This document shows positions 17,254 to 26,658 of a stretch of DNA of 64,000 nucleotides, in pieces (position 1 is the stretch's first letter; each line of letters starts with the position of its first letter). The stretch is from Desulfurococcales archaeon (lineage in GTDB: Archaea; Thermoproteota; Thermoprotei_A; Sulfolobales; NBVN01), in contig JAGDWD010000006.1 of assembly GCA_023255955.1 (NCBI GenBank), forward strand, positions 62,001-126,000, in the 5' to 3' direction. A program made the translations under genes and the position numbers. The notes beneath the pieces are model-generated. The model saw only the letters and a program-made list of their open reading frames with translations. It had not been told where the DNA came from and ran no database searches.

Positions 17254-18219
17254 GTGAAGGCTTCAGTAGTGTTCCACGGGGACTGTGATGGCGTTATAGC
17301 AGCATATCTCTACATAAAGAGGTTCTACAGAGATCTCTACCCACACGGACTCAACCTAGTAGTGACCCACCCTTGGAGAGCACACATCGACATCACTAGG
17401 TCTGCGTCCGGTGTGGAGGAGCTGGTCATAGTGGACATAGCTTTAAGTGAGAAGCTTGCCGATACTCTAAGGTCTATCTCCACTAAGTGCAAGAAGATAG
17501 TCTACATAGATCACCACGAGAGCTCGAGCTCCTTAATTCCTAAGATAGAGCCCTACGCTAAGGTAATATATGCTCAGGTCTCCTCAACCCCCAGACTACT
17601 AACTCAATTTATGGGGACACCCTTAAACCCCTACGAAAACGTGCTCGTAGAGGTGGCCGATATATGTGAGGGACGTACCCCTACATCCAGTACTGATAGG
17701 TCTATCCTGGAGATAGTGGACTCAGTCCGGATGTCCGTGGCGGTAAACCCCGGTGACCTGGACTTCATGAAGTACCTCATCGACCTGATGGTTAAGGCGA
17801 GGAACATACCTCAAGACCCTCTAGTCAGGATGAGGGTTCGGAGAGCTAAGTTCCTGCTTAACAGCTTGCTTAAGGTGTTGTCGGAGGACTCCCTAGATGT
17901 TGGGAGGATTAAGATGTCCTTCTTAGACCTCCCGATGTCCAGAGCTTTCGCTGGGATCATAGGTGTAGCAGCTACGGAGCTCTCCAAGGCTTACCGTAAG
18001 GGCATAGTACTCATAAGGGAGGAGCAGGATAAGGTAGTCATAACGGTTAGATCTGCCCGTAGGGACGCGTTGGAGCTTTCTAAGCAGATAGCTAGCTCAC
18101 TGAAAGGAGTTTACGGGGGCCACGCAGAGGCCTCATCCATAACGATACCCAAAGAACCTGTAGGAAGCGTGGTCAGTAAGATCCTCAGTACAGTGCTGGG
18201 AGTGGAGAGCACGTCGTAG
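17254..18219 (+). CDS. DHH-family phosphoesterase
   Basis: 321 residues. Metal-binding motifs are FHGDCDGVIAAY (motif I), VDIAL (motif II) and YIDHHESS (the DHH motif). The C-terminal DHHA1-like part contains GIVLIREEQDKVVITVRSA and YGGHAEASS. Family members cleave short RNA or DNA or cyclic dinucleotides; this is an archaeal RecJ-like or nanoRNase-like member, but the exact substrate cannot be read. It is 17 bases upstream of nucS on the same strand, so the pair may act together in DNA repair. Confidence 0.85.
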   Translation: MKASVVFHGDCDGVIAAYLYIKRFYRDLYPHGLNLVVTHPWRAHIDITRSASGVEELVIVDIALSEKLADTLRSISTKCKKIVYIDHHESSSSLIPKIEPYAKVIYAQVSSTPRLLTQFMGTPLNPYENVLVEVADICEGRTPTSSTDRSILEIVDSVRMSVAVNPGDLDFMKYLIDLMVKARNIPQDPLVRMRVRRAKFLLNSLLKVLSEDSLDVGRIKMSFLDLPMSRAFAGIIGVAATELSKAYRKGIVLIREEQDKVVITVRSARRDALELSKQIASSLKGVYGGHAEASSITIPKEPVGSVVSKILSTVLGVESTS

Positions 18220-18236
18220 ATGTCTAGGGGACTGCC

Positions 18237-18947
18237 TTGAGGGAGGTGCTCGTAAGTGGTGAGGTAGACCCACCAGATCTTGTGGAGCTAGTCAGTAAGT
18301 GGTTCAGAAAAGCTACAATAATATCTATCTCAAGATGCTCCATCGAGTACTCCGGTAGGGCAACAAGCACCGCGAGGGAGGCACCAAGACTGATAATCTT
18401 GAAGAAGGATGGGACCCTCCTAATACATGAGGCAGTAGGGCGCGACCCCCTAAACTGGCAACCTAAATCTGAGATCTATGCTAGGAAGGTGGATGACGAG
18501 ACAGCTGAGATCAGGGCTGTGCGGACTAGCCCTAAGGAGGAAGTCCTCGTGCGGGTGAGGGGCCGTTCCTGGATACTCATAGCGGACCTAGGTAGTGTAG
18601 GGCTATCCCTCTTCGGTAGTGAGGACGATTTAGTGGATGAATTATCGAGGAACCCTTCACTAATTCTAGGTGGTGCCACACTCATCGCGCGTGAGGTGAG
18701 TACACCGTACGGTAGGGTAGACCTCCTCCTACGTGATAGTTCAGGTAACCTCGTCGTAGTTGAGGTGAAGAGATCTAGAGCTGACGTTGAGGCAGCGTAC
18801 CAGCTACACCGCTACGTAGAGTACTACAGGCGCTTAGGCCTGAACACTACTGGTGTGCTGGTGGCTCCTGAGGTGAGTGGTCAGGCAGTTAAGTACTTGG
18901 GAGACCACGGACTTAGGTTCGTGAAGTTGAAGTACCCGCTTAAGTAG
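18237..18947 (+). CDS. nucS: Endonuclease NucS (EndoMS)
   Basis: Cleaves DNA at branched or mismatched sites. The 236-residue protein has the N-terminal dimerisation/DNA-binding domain and a C-terminal RecB-like nuclease domain with PYGRVDLLLRDSSGNLVVVE and VEVKRSRADVEAAYQL, supplying the catalytic D...E-x-K. It ends with VSGQAVKYLGDHGLRFVKL, also typical. TTG start. Placed directly after the DHH gene. Confidence 0.93.
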   Translation: MREVLVSGEVDPPDLVELVSKWFRKATIISISRCSIEYSGRATSTAREAPRLIILKKDGTLLIHEAVGRDPLNWQPKSEIYARKVDDETAEIRAVRTSPKEEVLVRVRGRSWILIADLGSVGLSLFGSEDDLVDELSRNPSLILGGATLIAREVSTPYGRVDLLLRDSSGNLVVVEVKRSRADVEAAYQLHRYVEYYRRLGLNTTGVLVAPEVSGQAVKYLGDHGLRFVKLKYPLK

Positions 18948-18979
18948 TGCCCTACTCAGCATGAAGTACTCTATACTCC

Positions 18980-19765
18980 TTAGCTGCTGCTATTAGTCTC
19001 CTGTACGTGTTCCCCGGAGTTTTCTGAGGGGGTTGAGACTAGCTTAGCTAGCTTACTGTAGGTTGCTAAAGCGCTTTTCAGGAACTTATAGAGGACTCTA
19101 CACTCGACCTTAGTTAGGGCGGCCTTGTTTAGTATGTGTTTAAGTGAGGCTACCTCGTCCCGGCTCATCCCGTAGGCAGACCCCAACTTCTCTATGTACG
19201 ACACAACTATCTCCATATAGTCCCCGGCACATCTCTCACCCACTACCAGGCTCTCAGTAGGCCCCAGAACCTCGTAGAGGTATAGAGCTACAGCATGAGA
19301 TAGATTCAGAACGTTATAGTCTGAAGGTGTTATGAGTGTTGAGACTAGTGAGCAGGTAGATAGCTCAGACCTAGTCAGCCCGACACTCTCCCGCCCGAAG
19401 ACGAGGGCTATCTTAGAGCCCGGGGGCACTAGCCACCGGATAGCTCTGGGGGACACAGCCTGCCTGAGGGGGTCGTCCGGTGAGCCAGCTATCGACGTAG
19501 TGCATATTGAGATGTCCACACCCTCAAGACATTTCCCCAGCTCGTCGACGACCCTAACCTTCTCGAGAAGTACTGACCCACCCGCCGCGAACTCCACGAC
19601 CTCGTGGTCGTGAATGTCGAACTTGGGGTTCACGACGCATATGTCGTCTATGCCGAAGTTCCTGCTGAGCCTCAGAACCTGGCCGAAGTTCATTCTCCCC
19701 TCGGGCTCCACCAGCACTATCCTAATAGCTGTGGGAGGGATGGAGCTCAACTCACTTCTCTCCAT
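18980..19765 (-). CDS. trmJ: tRNA (cytidine-2'-O)-methyltransferase TrmJ-like (SPOUT family)
   Basis: 261 residues. The N-terminal SPOUT/TrmH-like domain shows IRIVLVEPEGRMNFGQVLRL, SICTTSIAGSPDDPLRQAVS and the knot motifs KIALVFGRESVGLTRSEL and TPSDYNVLNLSHAVALYLYE. The C-terminal helical extension is as in TrmJ, which methylates position 32 of tRNAs in archaea. It overlaps DUF655 by 14 bases and ends the rpl21e operon. Confidence 0.88.
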   Translation of the reverse strand: MERSELSSIPPTAIRIVLVEPEGRMNFGQVLRLSRNFGIDDICVVNPKFDIHDHEVVEFAAGGSVLLEKVRVVDELGKCLEGVDISICTTSIAGSPDDPLRQAVSPRAIRWLVPPGSKIALVFGRESVGLTRSELSTCSLVSTLITPSDYNVLNLSHAVALYLYEVLGPTESLVVGERCAGDYMEIVVSYIEKLGSAYGMSRDEVASLKHILNKAALTKVECRVLYKFLKSALATYSKLAKLVSTPSENSGEHVQETNSSS

Positions 19766-20411
19766 ATAGCTTACTTAGACAATCAAGAAATACTGCTGTA
19801 GCGACGTTCCTGGGTGGGTGTACGAAGAGGTAGTACCTCTCACTCCCCCTCAACTCACTAAGTATCCTCTCCACCACAGCTTTCTGGGGGTCGAAACCCT
19901 TAACTCTGTTCCTTATGTCAGCGAAGTTCTTGAACGGCTCCCTACTCCTCTCCTCAAGTATAACCCAAAGGGTCTTCTTACCTACACCGGGAATTAGCTC
20001 CAGCATGTGGAGCTTTATCGTTAGGGGCTGCGCTATGTTGAAGAAGGTTGTGAACTCCTTCTCCAGCTCCAGGACTATGCTCTGAATAGCTGTCGGTAGG
20101 TTTGACTTAGCTATGGAGGTCAGGTCATCGTACAGTATCGGCTCACCCCACACGAACGACACCTTATCACGTAGCTCCCGCCTGGAGAAACCTACGTAAA
20201 GCTTCTCACCGATAGCTACGTCCACTCCGGGCTTCGGGTGGAACTCCAGTAGAGTGAAGTACCTGCATCCGATTGCCTGAGCTATGGGTCTTTCCCGGTG
20301 GGATGGGTGGTGATGATCTGTCGGGTTTCCCCTAGGCATGAAGTCCAGTACTAGAGCGTACTCTTCCCTACTTACTAATCTCCTCCAATAATCCCTATCT
20401 CTAGAACTCAT
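19752..20411 (-). CDS. DUF655 protein, OB/helix-hairpin-helix RNA-binding
   Basis: 219 residues. The N-terminal part (YALVLDFMPRGNPTDHHHPS, then IGCRYFTLLEFHPKPGVDV) and the helix-hairpin-helix LELIPGVGKKTLWVILEER match the archaeal DUF655 family, always encoded near rpl21e and rpoF. A nucleic-acid role is likely from the HhH motif and the context; the biochemical role is not known to me. Confidence 0.9.
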   Translation of the reverse strand: MSSRDRDYWRRLVSREEYALVLDFMPRGNPTDHHHPSHRERPIAQAIGCRYFTLLEFHPKPGVDVAIGEKLYVGFSRRELRDKVSFVWGEPILYDDLTSIAKSNLPTAIQSIVLELEKEFTTFFNIAQPLTIKLHMLELIPGVGKKTLWVILEERSREPFKNFADIRNRVKGFDPQKAVVERILSELRGSERYYLFVHPPRNVATAVFLDCLSKLYGEK

Positions 20412-20435
20412 AGTATCACTTTCTAGCTAGCCTAT

Positions 20436-20765
20436 CTACTGGCTCCTGTGGCAGTATGTGTTAACTAGCTCTAAGATCTTGGATATTACATCGTCACTTA
20501 CCGACTCCTCGAAGTTTAGGAGGATCTTAACCTCCTCCTCGCTCTTGGGGGCTACATCAACCAACATGGAAGCAGTTATATCCTTAAGCCCTAAATCAAG
20601 TAGCTTCCCGTAGAGCTCCTCAGGCTGCTCACACCTATTGAGTAGGTCTGCTAGCTCCATGGTCCTCTTAGCTATGCTCCTAACAACAAATCCTCTCTCC
20701 TGAGACTCAACCAACTTCTTACGTACTAGAGCTAGAGGGATGTTCCTGACTTCCAGAACCTTCAT
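20436..20765 (-). CDS. rpoF: DNA-directed RNA polymerase subunit F (Rpo4)
   Basis: 109 residues, Rpb4-like stalk subunit that pairs with Rpo7. Seen: EVRNIPLALVRKKLVE at the start, ERGFVVRSIAKRTMELADLL in the middle and the HRDC-like C-terminal half with LVDVAPKSEEEVKILL. It lies between rpl21e (10-base gap) and DUF655 (24-base gap), the conserved archaeal order. Confidence 0.94.
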   Translation of the reverse strand: MKVLEVRNIPLALVRKKLVESQERGFVVRSIAKRTMELADLLNRCEQPEELYGKLLDLGLKDITASMLVDVAPKSEEEVKILLNFEESVSDDVISKILELVNTYCHRSQ

Positions 20766-20775
20766 ATTATTTTCC

Positions 20776-21081
20776 CTAGCTTCCTGGCTGGACAGGCCTT
20801 AAGTGTTCGGGAACGACCATCAGGACCTTCCTTTTACTACCTACGTAGACCTCGACGAGGTAGGCCCTCCCCCTCCTACCTATTACGGTCCCGGTCTTAC
20901 CTATGTACCTTCTGTGTGGTAGTGCCTCATGTATAGCTGGGTTGGGCACTATGTGGACCTTATCACCGACCTTATACTCAATCATGAGTAGGCTTAGCCT
21001 GGGTACGGCTCCCCTCTCCCTAACACTCTTACTCAGCATCTTCCTAGTCTTATGCCTCAAACCCTGAGATGCTTTAACCAC
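20776..21081 (-). CDS. rpl21e: 50S ribosomal protein L21e
   Basis: 101 residues. SQGLRHKTRKMLSKSVRERG, YKVGDKVHIVPNPAIHEALP and HRRYIGKTGTVIGRRGRAYL are diagnostic of L21e. GTG start after a GGTGGTGGTAGG purine-rich leader; TATA-like TATTTAAGTTTATC at about 21112-21125 on this strand. First gene of the rpl21e-rpoF-DUF655-trmJ operon. Confidence 0.97.
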   Translation of the reverse strand: MVKASQGLRHKTRKMLSKSVRERGAVPRLSLLMIEYKVGDKVHIVPNPAIHEALPHRRYIGKTGTVIGRRGRAYLVEVYVGSKRKVLMVVPEHLRPVQPGS

Positions 21082-21138
21082 CTACCACCACCATCCCAAA
21101 GCTACATAAGATAAACTTAAATATCCTTTTTCAGTACC

Positions 21139-21612
21139 CTACCTACGTTTCCTACCCCTACCACCAGCTGACATCATGCTCAGCAAGCTGTCCTCAGATA
21201 TGACTCTCTGCTTAATCTCCTCAACAGCCTGGAGAACCTCATCGAGGGACCCACCCGCACTAGCACCTACCTTGTCGAGGAGCTCCTTCCCGAGAGACGT
21301 GAGCCTCAGCTTCCTCCTCTCAGTAACCTCCAGTAGCCCTAGGTAGAGCAGTATCCTCACATCCTCGAGGAGGTCCCTGGAGTTTACTGCCTTACCAACA
21401 ACCTGGAACTGGTACCCCAGGTCCTTACCTTTCTCTGTCTTCAGTATGTACAGCGCGTTCACCAAACCCCTCTCACTGACCTCACCGAGCCTACTAACTA
21501 CGGAGAGAACACCCACCTTCCTAGAGTCCTTAAGCACCTCATCCACAGTCACCACAGGCCTAGTCACGATCTTCAGCTCCTTCGACACTGTCTTCTCAGC
21601 CTTCTGAGACAA
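21139..21612 (-). CDS. Hypothetical protein, possible winged-helix
   Basis: 157 residues, not recognised. The region KVGVLSVVSRLGEVSERGLV, ALYILKTEKGKDLGYQFQVV and LYLGLLEVTERRKLRLTSLG reads like a winged-helix domain (helix, recognition helix, beta wing). The rest is helical and the tail GGRGRKRR is basic. A DNA-binding role is plausible but not shown. It is upstream of rpl21e with its own TATA-like ATTAAAGCTTAATATG. Confidence 0.6.
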   Translation of the reverse strand: MSQKAEKTVSKELKIVTRPVVTVDEVLKDSRKVGVLSVVSRLGEVSERGLVNALYILKTEKGKDLGYQFQVVGKAVNSRDLLEDVRILLYLGLLEVTERRKLRLTSLGKELLDKVGASAGGSLDEVLQAVEEIKQRVISEDSLLSMMSAGGRGRKRR

Positions 21613-21658
21613 CTTAGAGCACCTTGAGACTATGTTATAGAAGCATATTAAGCTTTAA

Positions 21659-21714
21659 TGCGGGCCACCTCAAGACCGATTATCAAGGACTACGTATAGT
21701 ACATGCGGCCCGCA
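21659..21714. other. Inverted repeat in intergenic region
   Basis: TGCGGGCC at 21659-21666 and GGCCCGCA at 21707-21714 are perfect 8-bp complements around a 40-base loop. They could fold an RNA hairpin or be an operator next to the promoter of the gene at 21612. No known RNA family is recognised. Confidence 0.35.
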
Positions 21715-21842
21715 GGAAGCGGAGGCAGTGCCCCGAGCCTGAGAAGAGAATGCCCAAAGCTATGAGCAGATACAACCAGATGATAAGGTTTCGAGAGTAC
21801 TAGGTCTACTGTGGTACGCTATCGACAAGGGTTGAGCTGTGA

Positions 21843-22691
21843 CTAGACGGCTTCACTCTGCTTCTTGTGGACATGGGTGATTAGCTCCGCGAACATAGCT
21901 CTCATTAGCTCCCGCTCTCTAGCTACCTCCTCCACCCCGTACCTGCTCCTCGGCCTTGAGAGGCTCTCGCGGACTATGTGGAGGACAGGATTGTACGGTA
22001 CGTAGATGCTGTCCCACCCTTTCAGAACCAGCTGGAGGCCTACATACTGCTCGTATCTTATCCCCCTCTTGAGGAGCGGGTGCTCGGGGAATTCCACCTC
22101 GTCTAGGGCCTCCTTCTTAAAGCTCATGTTAACGCCCCTATACGGTAGTGAGTAGCAGGTCCTGCCGGGTATGTAGGGGCCGAAGGCCACCCTCATGTCA
22201 TTAGTTATGTAGACCCCTAACCTGTACTTCTTTAGTAGGGGGTGGGGTCTCCTAAGCCACGGCCTAGCAAGCCACTTACGTAGCCTTACGAGGGGCTGCT
22301 CCTCTGGTCCCTTCTTAAGGCCTTCCCTGAGGTCTAGGTATATGTCCCTACTGCTAATACAGCCAGCACTGTAGCTTCTGTGGAGCTTTAGGTAGGTCTC
22401 CACCCACCTGGGGTTAGGTACCGCGTCTTCATCAGTGAAGATCACTACATCACCTCCCGCACTTCTCTTGCCGAGGTTAAGAGCGTGGGTCACATACCCT
22501 TCGCACTGCTCTACAACGACACAGTTGAGGGCCTTCTTAGCGCAGACCTCCTCAACACGCCTCGGTTCGGCCCCCTTAAGGACTACGACAACCTCACTAG
22601 GCCTCACAGTCTGCCTCGATAGGCTGAGTAGTAGGACCTTAAGGTAGGGGGTTCCCAGCGAGGGCACGACGACGGAGGCTCTGTAGGGCAT
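21843..22691 (-). CDS. Family 2 glycosyltransferase
   Basis: 282 residues, soluble GT-A fold. SVVVPSLGTPYLKVLLLSLS, ALNLGKRSAGGDVVIFTDED (nucleotide-sugar and DxD-like region EDAVPNPRWVE) and RGVNMSFKKEALDEVEFPE are typical. It transfers a sugar from a nucleotide or dolichol-phosphate donor; acceptor unknown. Monocistronic, and not in an obvious glycan cluster. Confidence 0.88.
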   Translation of the reverse strand: MPYRASVVVPSLGTPYLKVLLLSLSRQTVRPSEVVVVLKGAEPRRVEEVCAKKALNCVVVEQCEGYVTHALNLGKRSAGGDVVIFTDEDAVPNPRWVETYLKLHRSYSAGCISSRDIYLDLREGLKKGPEEQPLVRLRKWLARPWLRRPHPLLKKYRLGVYITNDMRVAFGPYIPGRTCYSLPYRGVNMSFKKEALDEVEFPEHPLLKRGIRYEQYVGLQLVLKGWDSIYVPYNPVLHIVRESLSRPRSRYGVEEVARERELMRAMFAELITHVHKKQSEAV

Positions 22692-22921
22692 TAGCTACAC
22701 CCACGAGCTAGTACTCCGAGCTCTTTCCCACAGCTCCCAGCACTCGCAGTAGGTTACCGGGGTAAGCACCGGACCATCCCTGAGGTAACGTCGGGTCTAA
22801 GGCTTTATACGCTATCTCACTACTGTGTGAAGTGTACAAGCACTTTAGCTTTAATTATGGAGGGAAAACTGTCTGTTCCTCTTCTTTGAGTGGTTAAGGA
22901 CCTACCTCTTTATTAGGTATG

Positions 22922-23644
22922 TTAGTGGATGATCCGGGACTGGGGGGACATCAGCATTTGATAAACTGCGGGCGGGTACCTCAGGTTCACGGTCTTCAAC
23001 CTGTTGAGGGTTTTCTGTAGGTCCTCCACCTTCATGCCTAGCCAGAGCTCGTCATCCTGTGCCTCAGCTATAGCCCTCGCACCACCGCACGGCACTGTTA
23101 ACCACGGGCTCCTACCCTCCGCGACTGTGGCAACCATCTCACACGCTGCGTGTCCGTTGAAGTCTGATGAGGGCTTGATACCGGTGCTGTCGAAGTACCC
23201 GACGAGAAGTAGGTATGCCTGAGCTGAGTTAGCTATCAGTATCACACCGTCAGGGTCCAGCTTCAGCTTACTGAACTGCTTAAGTGGTGCGAACACTCCT
23301 GACTTGTACTTACCTGCTTGGAGTGCGTGAATCCCCTCAACAAGCTTCTTAAACAGATCCTCACTGTACGCGAAGTCCTTAACCCACCTCAACATCAGGT
23401 CCTCGGGAGGGGTCTTGAAGCCCAGGATGTACGTCCCAACAACGCAGGCATCAACGTTATCACCGTTAACACCCACCGTCATGCCGTACACAGCAGCTAA
23501 TTTAATGACCTGGCATAGGGCCAGGTTCTTACTAAGGTATGGAACACCCTTAATCACTTTCTCGGAAAGCTTAAACCCTACCGGATCCCCCTTAAGTCTT
23601 AGAATGCTGACCACTTCATTATGTAATGCTTCGTAATCAATCAT
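22922..23644 (-). CDS. DUF169 family protein
   Basis: About 240 residues. [13 protein letters not shown] at the start, [16 protein letters not shown], and the conserved end [20 protein letters not shown] with [19 protein letters not shown] are the DUF169 signature, including cysteines that may bind a metal or flavin. Function unknown. I prefer ATG 23644, preceded by GGTGAAAG, over the in-frame ATG 23659. AT-rich promoter (TATTTTTGTATTTATAG) lies just upstream. Confidence 0.85.
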   Translation of the reverse strand: MIDYEALHNEVVSILRLKGDPVGFKLSEKVIKGVPYLSKNLALCQVIKLAAVYGMTVGVNGDNVDACVVGTYILGFKTPPEDLMLRWVKDFAYSEDLFKKLVEGIHALQAGKYKSGVFAPLKQFSKLKLDPDGVILIANSAQAYLLLVGYFDSTGIKPSSDFNGHAACEMVATVAEGRSPWLTVPCGGARAIAEAQDDELWLGMKVEDLQKTLNRLKTVNLRYPPAVYQMLMSPQSRIIH

Positions 23645-23853
23645 ACTTTCACCACACATAATACTATAAATACAAAAATATAGTTACCACATCACAGCTA
23701 AATAGCCCCTCCCTGGAGAACGGGAGTCGCGAGGTGCGGGTTAAACCAGCTTAAAGCTTTTCTGTCAGCACGTTTTAGCGGCTTGATGAGTAGAGCCATA
23801 CACTGGGGTTTTGATTACTGAAGAAGCTTAAGTTAGGGGAGTTGATTCTTAAC

Positions 23854-25278
23854 CTACTCTCCTGAAATACTGGTTGAGTTTCTAGTGATGACTACCTCCA
23901 ATATCTTGAAGAAGCTCCTTGAGCTTACCTCCTTAACTACCACCTCCACGCGGGTCTCACTACCCACCGCCAGGTCTTCTAAGCACGAGCTGTCGGAGGT
24001 TACGACCTCGATCACCTCCCCCCACTTATTGATCGTTATTACGTAGGCTCTACTCAGGTTGTTGAGTAGTAACGCGCACGCTACGTCTTCCGGTGTTGTT
24101 CTAGGTACTACGATTATGTCTCCGGGTCTCGGGTTTCTTAGGTATAGGTGTACGAACCTCTCCACCCAGGGTCCGGTGACTACGGGCTTACCCAGCCTTG
24201 AGATTTCCTCAGCTACTTCCAGGGCTTGATCGTATATTTCCAGGATACCTGGTGTGGGGACTATGCCTGCCGGCATCCTCCACAGGGAGCTTACTAAGAC
24301 GCTGTTCAGGTTATTCAAGCCCTCCGTGCTTACGGCTAGGAACCCCGGTAACGTGAGGAATACTAGGAAGATTATCTTAGCTACCCTACTCCTCATCAAG
24401 CTCAGCTGAGGTACTGCTAAAGCGACTATGAAGGGGGATGCGGACATCAGTAACCTATCCCACTCACCACCCGAGAAGTCTGTTAGTGGTGTTAGTAGAG
24501 GTGAGAGTGATAGAGCTACTAGGGTTGAGGCTGTGGCTATGGATACCTTAGCCCTACCCCAAAACCTCTCAATACCTAGTAGGAAGAACGGTATGAGAGG
24601 GCCTAAGCATATCAGTATGTACGGGTAGACCCACTCCCTAAACGTGAGGCTCTCAGTAACTACCGGTGGGGTGTAGCCGAGTACCAGGTTCCCCGCGATG
24701 GGTGCCCTCAGATACCAGGAGATCAGGGCGTAGGACACTACCGCTGTAGCTGAATACACTGCGGAGATTAGGGCCCTGTCCAACCCCCTCAACCAGCGTA
24801 CGTGGAGGAGTAGGGTGTATGCTGAGATAATGATTGATATAGCCGCCCCGAACTCGCTGGCAAGCCCTGCTAGGAGGAGTAGTGGTACTGCCTTAAGTAG
24901 GCTACGTGGATCACGCTCAGAGCTATCTACCAGTATTAGGGAGGCTATGATGAGGATCTGTGAGAGCATCTGCTTATGTAGATCCCACGAAAGCCTTAAA
25001 CCAATTAGCGATAACGAGAACGCTAGGGATACCGCGAAAACGGTCCTCCCACCACGGTTAAGTACCTTAACACAGTACGTAGCCACTAAGGCTGTGAGGC
25101 AACCGTAGGCTACGGGTGGGTAGATCTTGAATAGGTGTGCCGGGTCTACCAGTAGTGCTGGTAGGTAGAGGAGCCAGTCCAGTAAGGGCGGTACGTTCCT
25201 CACACCACCCATCCAGTGGTATGAGCCGAAGAAGCTCGGGGAACTCACGAAGTCCCTTAAGTGAGCTACGTAGCTCAC
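23854..25278 (-). pseudogene. C-terminal part of a membrane glycosyltransferase-like protein, split by repeat A
   Basis: The frame actually runs upstream to the element boundary at 25303, adding GPRLIGYDT before VSYVAHLRDFVSSPSFFGSY. About nine membrane segments are followed by a soluble end. The phrase IGYDTVSYVAHL followed by PPLLDWLLYLPALL is the first extracytoplasmic loop of GT-C-like archaeal membrane proteins. The N-terminal part is 25504-26148. Joining the two across the 25304-25601 element restores LLPEIIW-GPRLIGYDTVSY in frame without loss, so this was one gene of about 680 codons. An internal GTG at 25278 might still allow a fragment to be made. Confidence 0.8.
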
Positions 25279-25303
25279 CGTATCGTAACCGATGAGTCTG
25301 GGA

Positions 25304-25601
25304 CCGTTTGTCCCTAGATGCTCGTTGATGTGGGTTTATGTTCGTTCATCGCATCTAGGGACTTCTACCTCGCTCACAGGGGTTTCCCTACCCCTGCGGG
25401 TCATGGGTGGCTGTCGAGCCCAACGGCATGGGGCTCCCATCTACGTCTAACCCCGCAGAGCTCGGAGCACTGCTCCCATCACTCAGCGGGGTGTCCAAGC
25501 TACTTATAGGAATGGAGTTAATAAGCTTAACGCATAACCCCAGAACACAGCAACCCTAAAACCATAAACACAACGACCACTAATCAAAAACAGAACAGCC
25601 C
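25304..25601 (-). mobile_element. 300-bp structured element, family 1, copy A (inserted in a gene)
   Basis: One of four copies (also 27836, 31599, 62047), bounded by CCGTTTG and GAACAGCCC on the plus strand. There is no terminal inverted repeat, and the target shows at most a 1-base duplication (ambiguous C run). Helices read on the plus strand are P1 GTCCCTAGATG/CATCTAGGGAC, P2 CAGGGGT/ACCCCTG, P3 GAGCCC/GGGCTC and P4 ACCCCGC/GCGGGGT with an inner GGAGC/GCTCC. A TATA-like GCTTATTAAC on the minus strand lies about 28 bases before P4, so a minus-strand RNA of about 200 bases ending after P1 is possible. I infer a non-autonomous IS200/IS605-like element. Confidence 0.75.
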
Positions 25602-26148
25602 AGATGATCTCCGGTAGTAACCTCACGCAGAAGCCTATTATGAAGCTGAGGACTATCGGGTACCGCCCTAGGAGGCCGGTGAAAGACCTTAACCTGCTTA
25701 GAAGTTCCTCGAGAGATATCGAGTGGGTGAATATTGTGGGACCCTTAAACACTGCGTGGAGTGTAAGGCATAGGACTACCAGGTACGTTCCCAGGAAGGT
25801 CACCGCGTAGCCTACTACAGCCATTTCAGGACTCCGCGTGAAGCCCCCTACGTAGAATAAGTGGGAGCTCGTAAGGTAGGTGCGGGCAACTAGGTAGAGC
25901 CTAGCAGACCAAGCCGTGGCGAGCCCGACAAGCTCGAGAAGAATTGTTGATGTGGTAGGAGCTGTAGAGTACGTCTTGAGATCTACCGCAGCAGCTAGGG
26001 TAGTGAGGATGAGTGAGGTGAGGAGGACGTAGTCCAGCCTAACCAAGAAGTAGGGGTGGCTTAGCTGTCCAGGTACTAGAGGAATCAGTAGGATAGCGAG
26101 GCCGGTGAGACCTACTAAGACCCTGAACCTCCTCAACAAGCTGAACAA
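25504..26148 (-). pseudogene. N-terminal part of the split membrane glycosyltransferase-like protein
   Basis: Real coding sequence ends at the element boundary (25602); the last 31 codons of the open frame are element sequence. Five or six membrane segments are seen (LVGLTGLAILLIPLVPG, YVLLTSLILTTLAAAV, VVGYAVTFLGTYLVVLCLTL) and the part ends ...FCVRLLPEIIW just before the insertion. A truncated membrane protein could be produced but would lack the catalytic loop region of the downstream part. Confidence 0.75.
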
Positions 26149-26658
26149 TAACTCAAGACCTGGAATAGCTAACCACCCGTGTATCTATAGAGAGGTGAGC
26201 TACTTAAGCATGAGATACCTAAACATAAAACAACTCCGCAGACCGTGAACAGCACAGTGAACTCACCGGAACCAGCCCCGTGGAAATACTCCCGCAGTTT
26301 ACAGGCTCACCACGTGGGAGGTCCTAAACCGTCGAGTCTAGTATCCTGTACCGTGAGGAGGTAACCTAACTAATGTTCTGATAACCTGTTAGAGGGTATC
26401 ACAGCCGGTCAGAACCTCCACATCATCTTCGGAACATATTAGAGCCATAAACGCTCTATCTACGTCTCAATCTCCTCGATCCCTTCCCTCCCCCTCTAGG
26501 GCTATCCTTAGGGTCTAGCACCTTCGGTGCGGGTCCTAGTGACTTTCTTTGGGTGGGGACCTATTCCCTGAGCGTTAACACTGCTCTCTGCGGAGCTTCT
26601 TAGCTAGCTGCTTCCACCCATCATTGCTTTACGGGTTTCTCTACCTTAGGATGTGGGT
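26149..26658. other. Intergenic region without intact gene
   Basis: No open frame of note. It contains a very stable UUCG-capped hairpin GCACC-TTCG-GTGC near 26520-26532 and, on the minus strand, GGGAATAGG...AAAGTCACTAGGACC, which weakly resembles the family-2 repeat (stop codon followed by a CTAG end motif). This may be a degraded copy, but the match is too short to call. Confidence 0.35.

Noticed and set aside
23697-23798. Small minus-strand frame MALLIKPLKRADRKALSW
   Set aside because: 34 residues, no ribosome binding site, and part of it resembles a short string also found at 58245; not enough for a gene.
25318-25509. Conserved open frame MLVDVGLCSF... present in three element copies
   Set aside because: The changes between copies keep RNA helices rather than codons, and copy B breaks the frame; the conservation is explained by the element.
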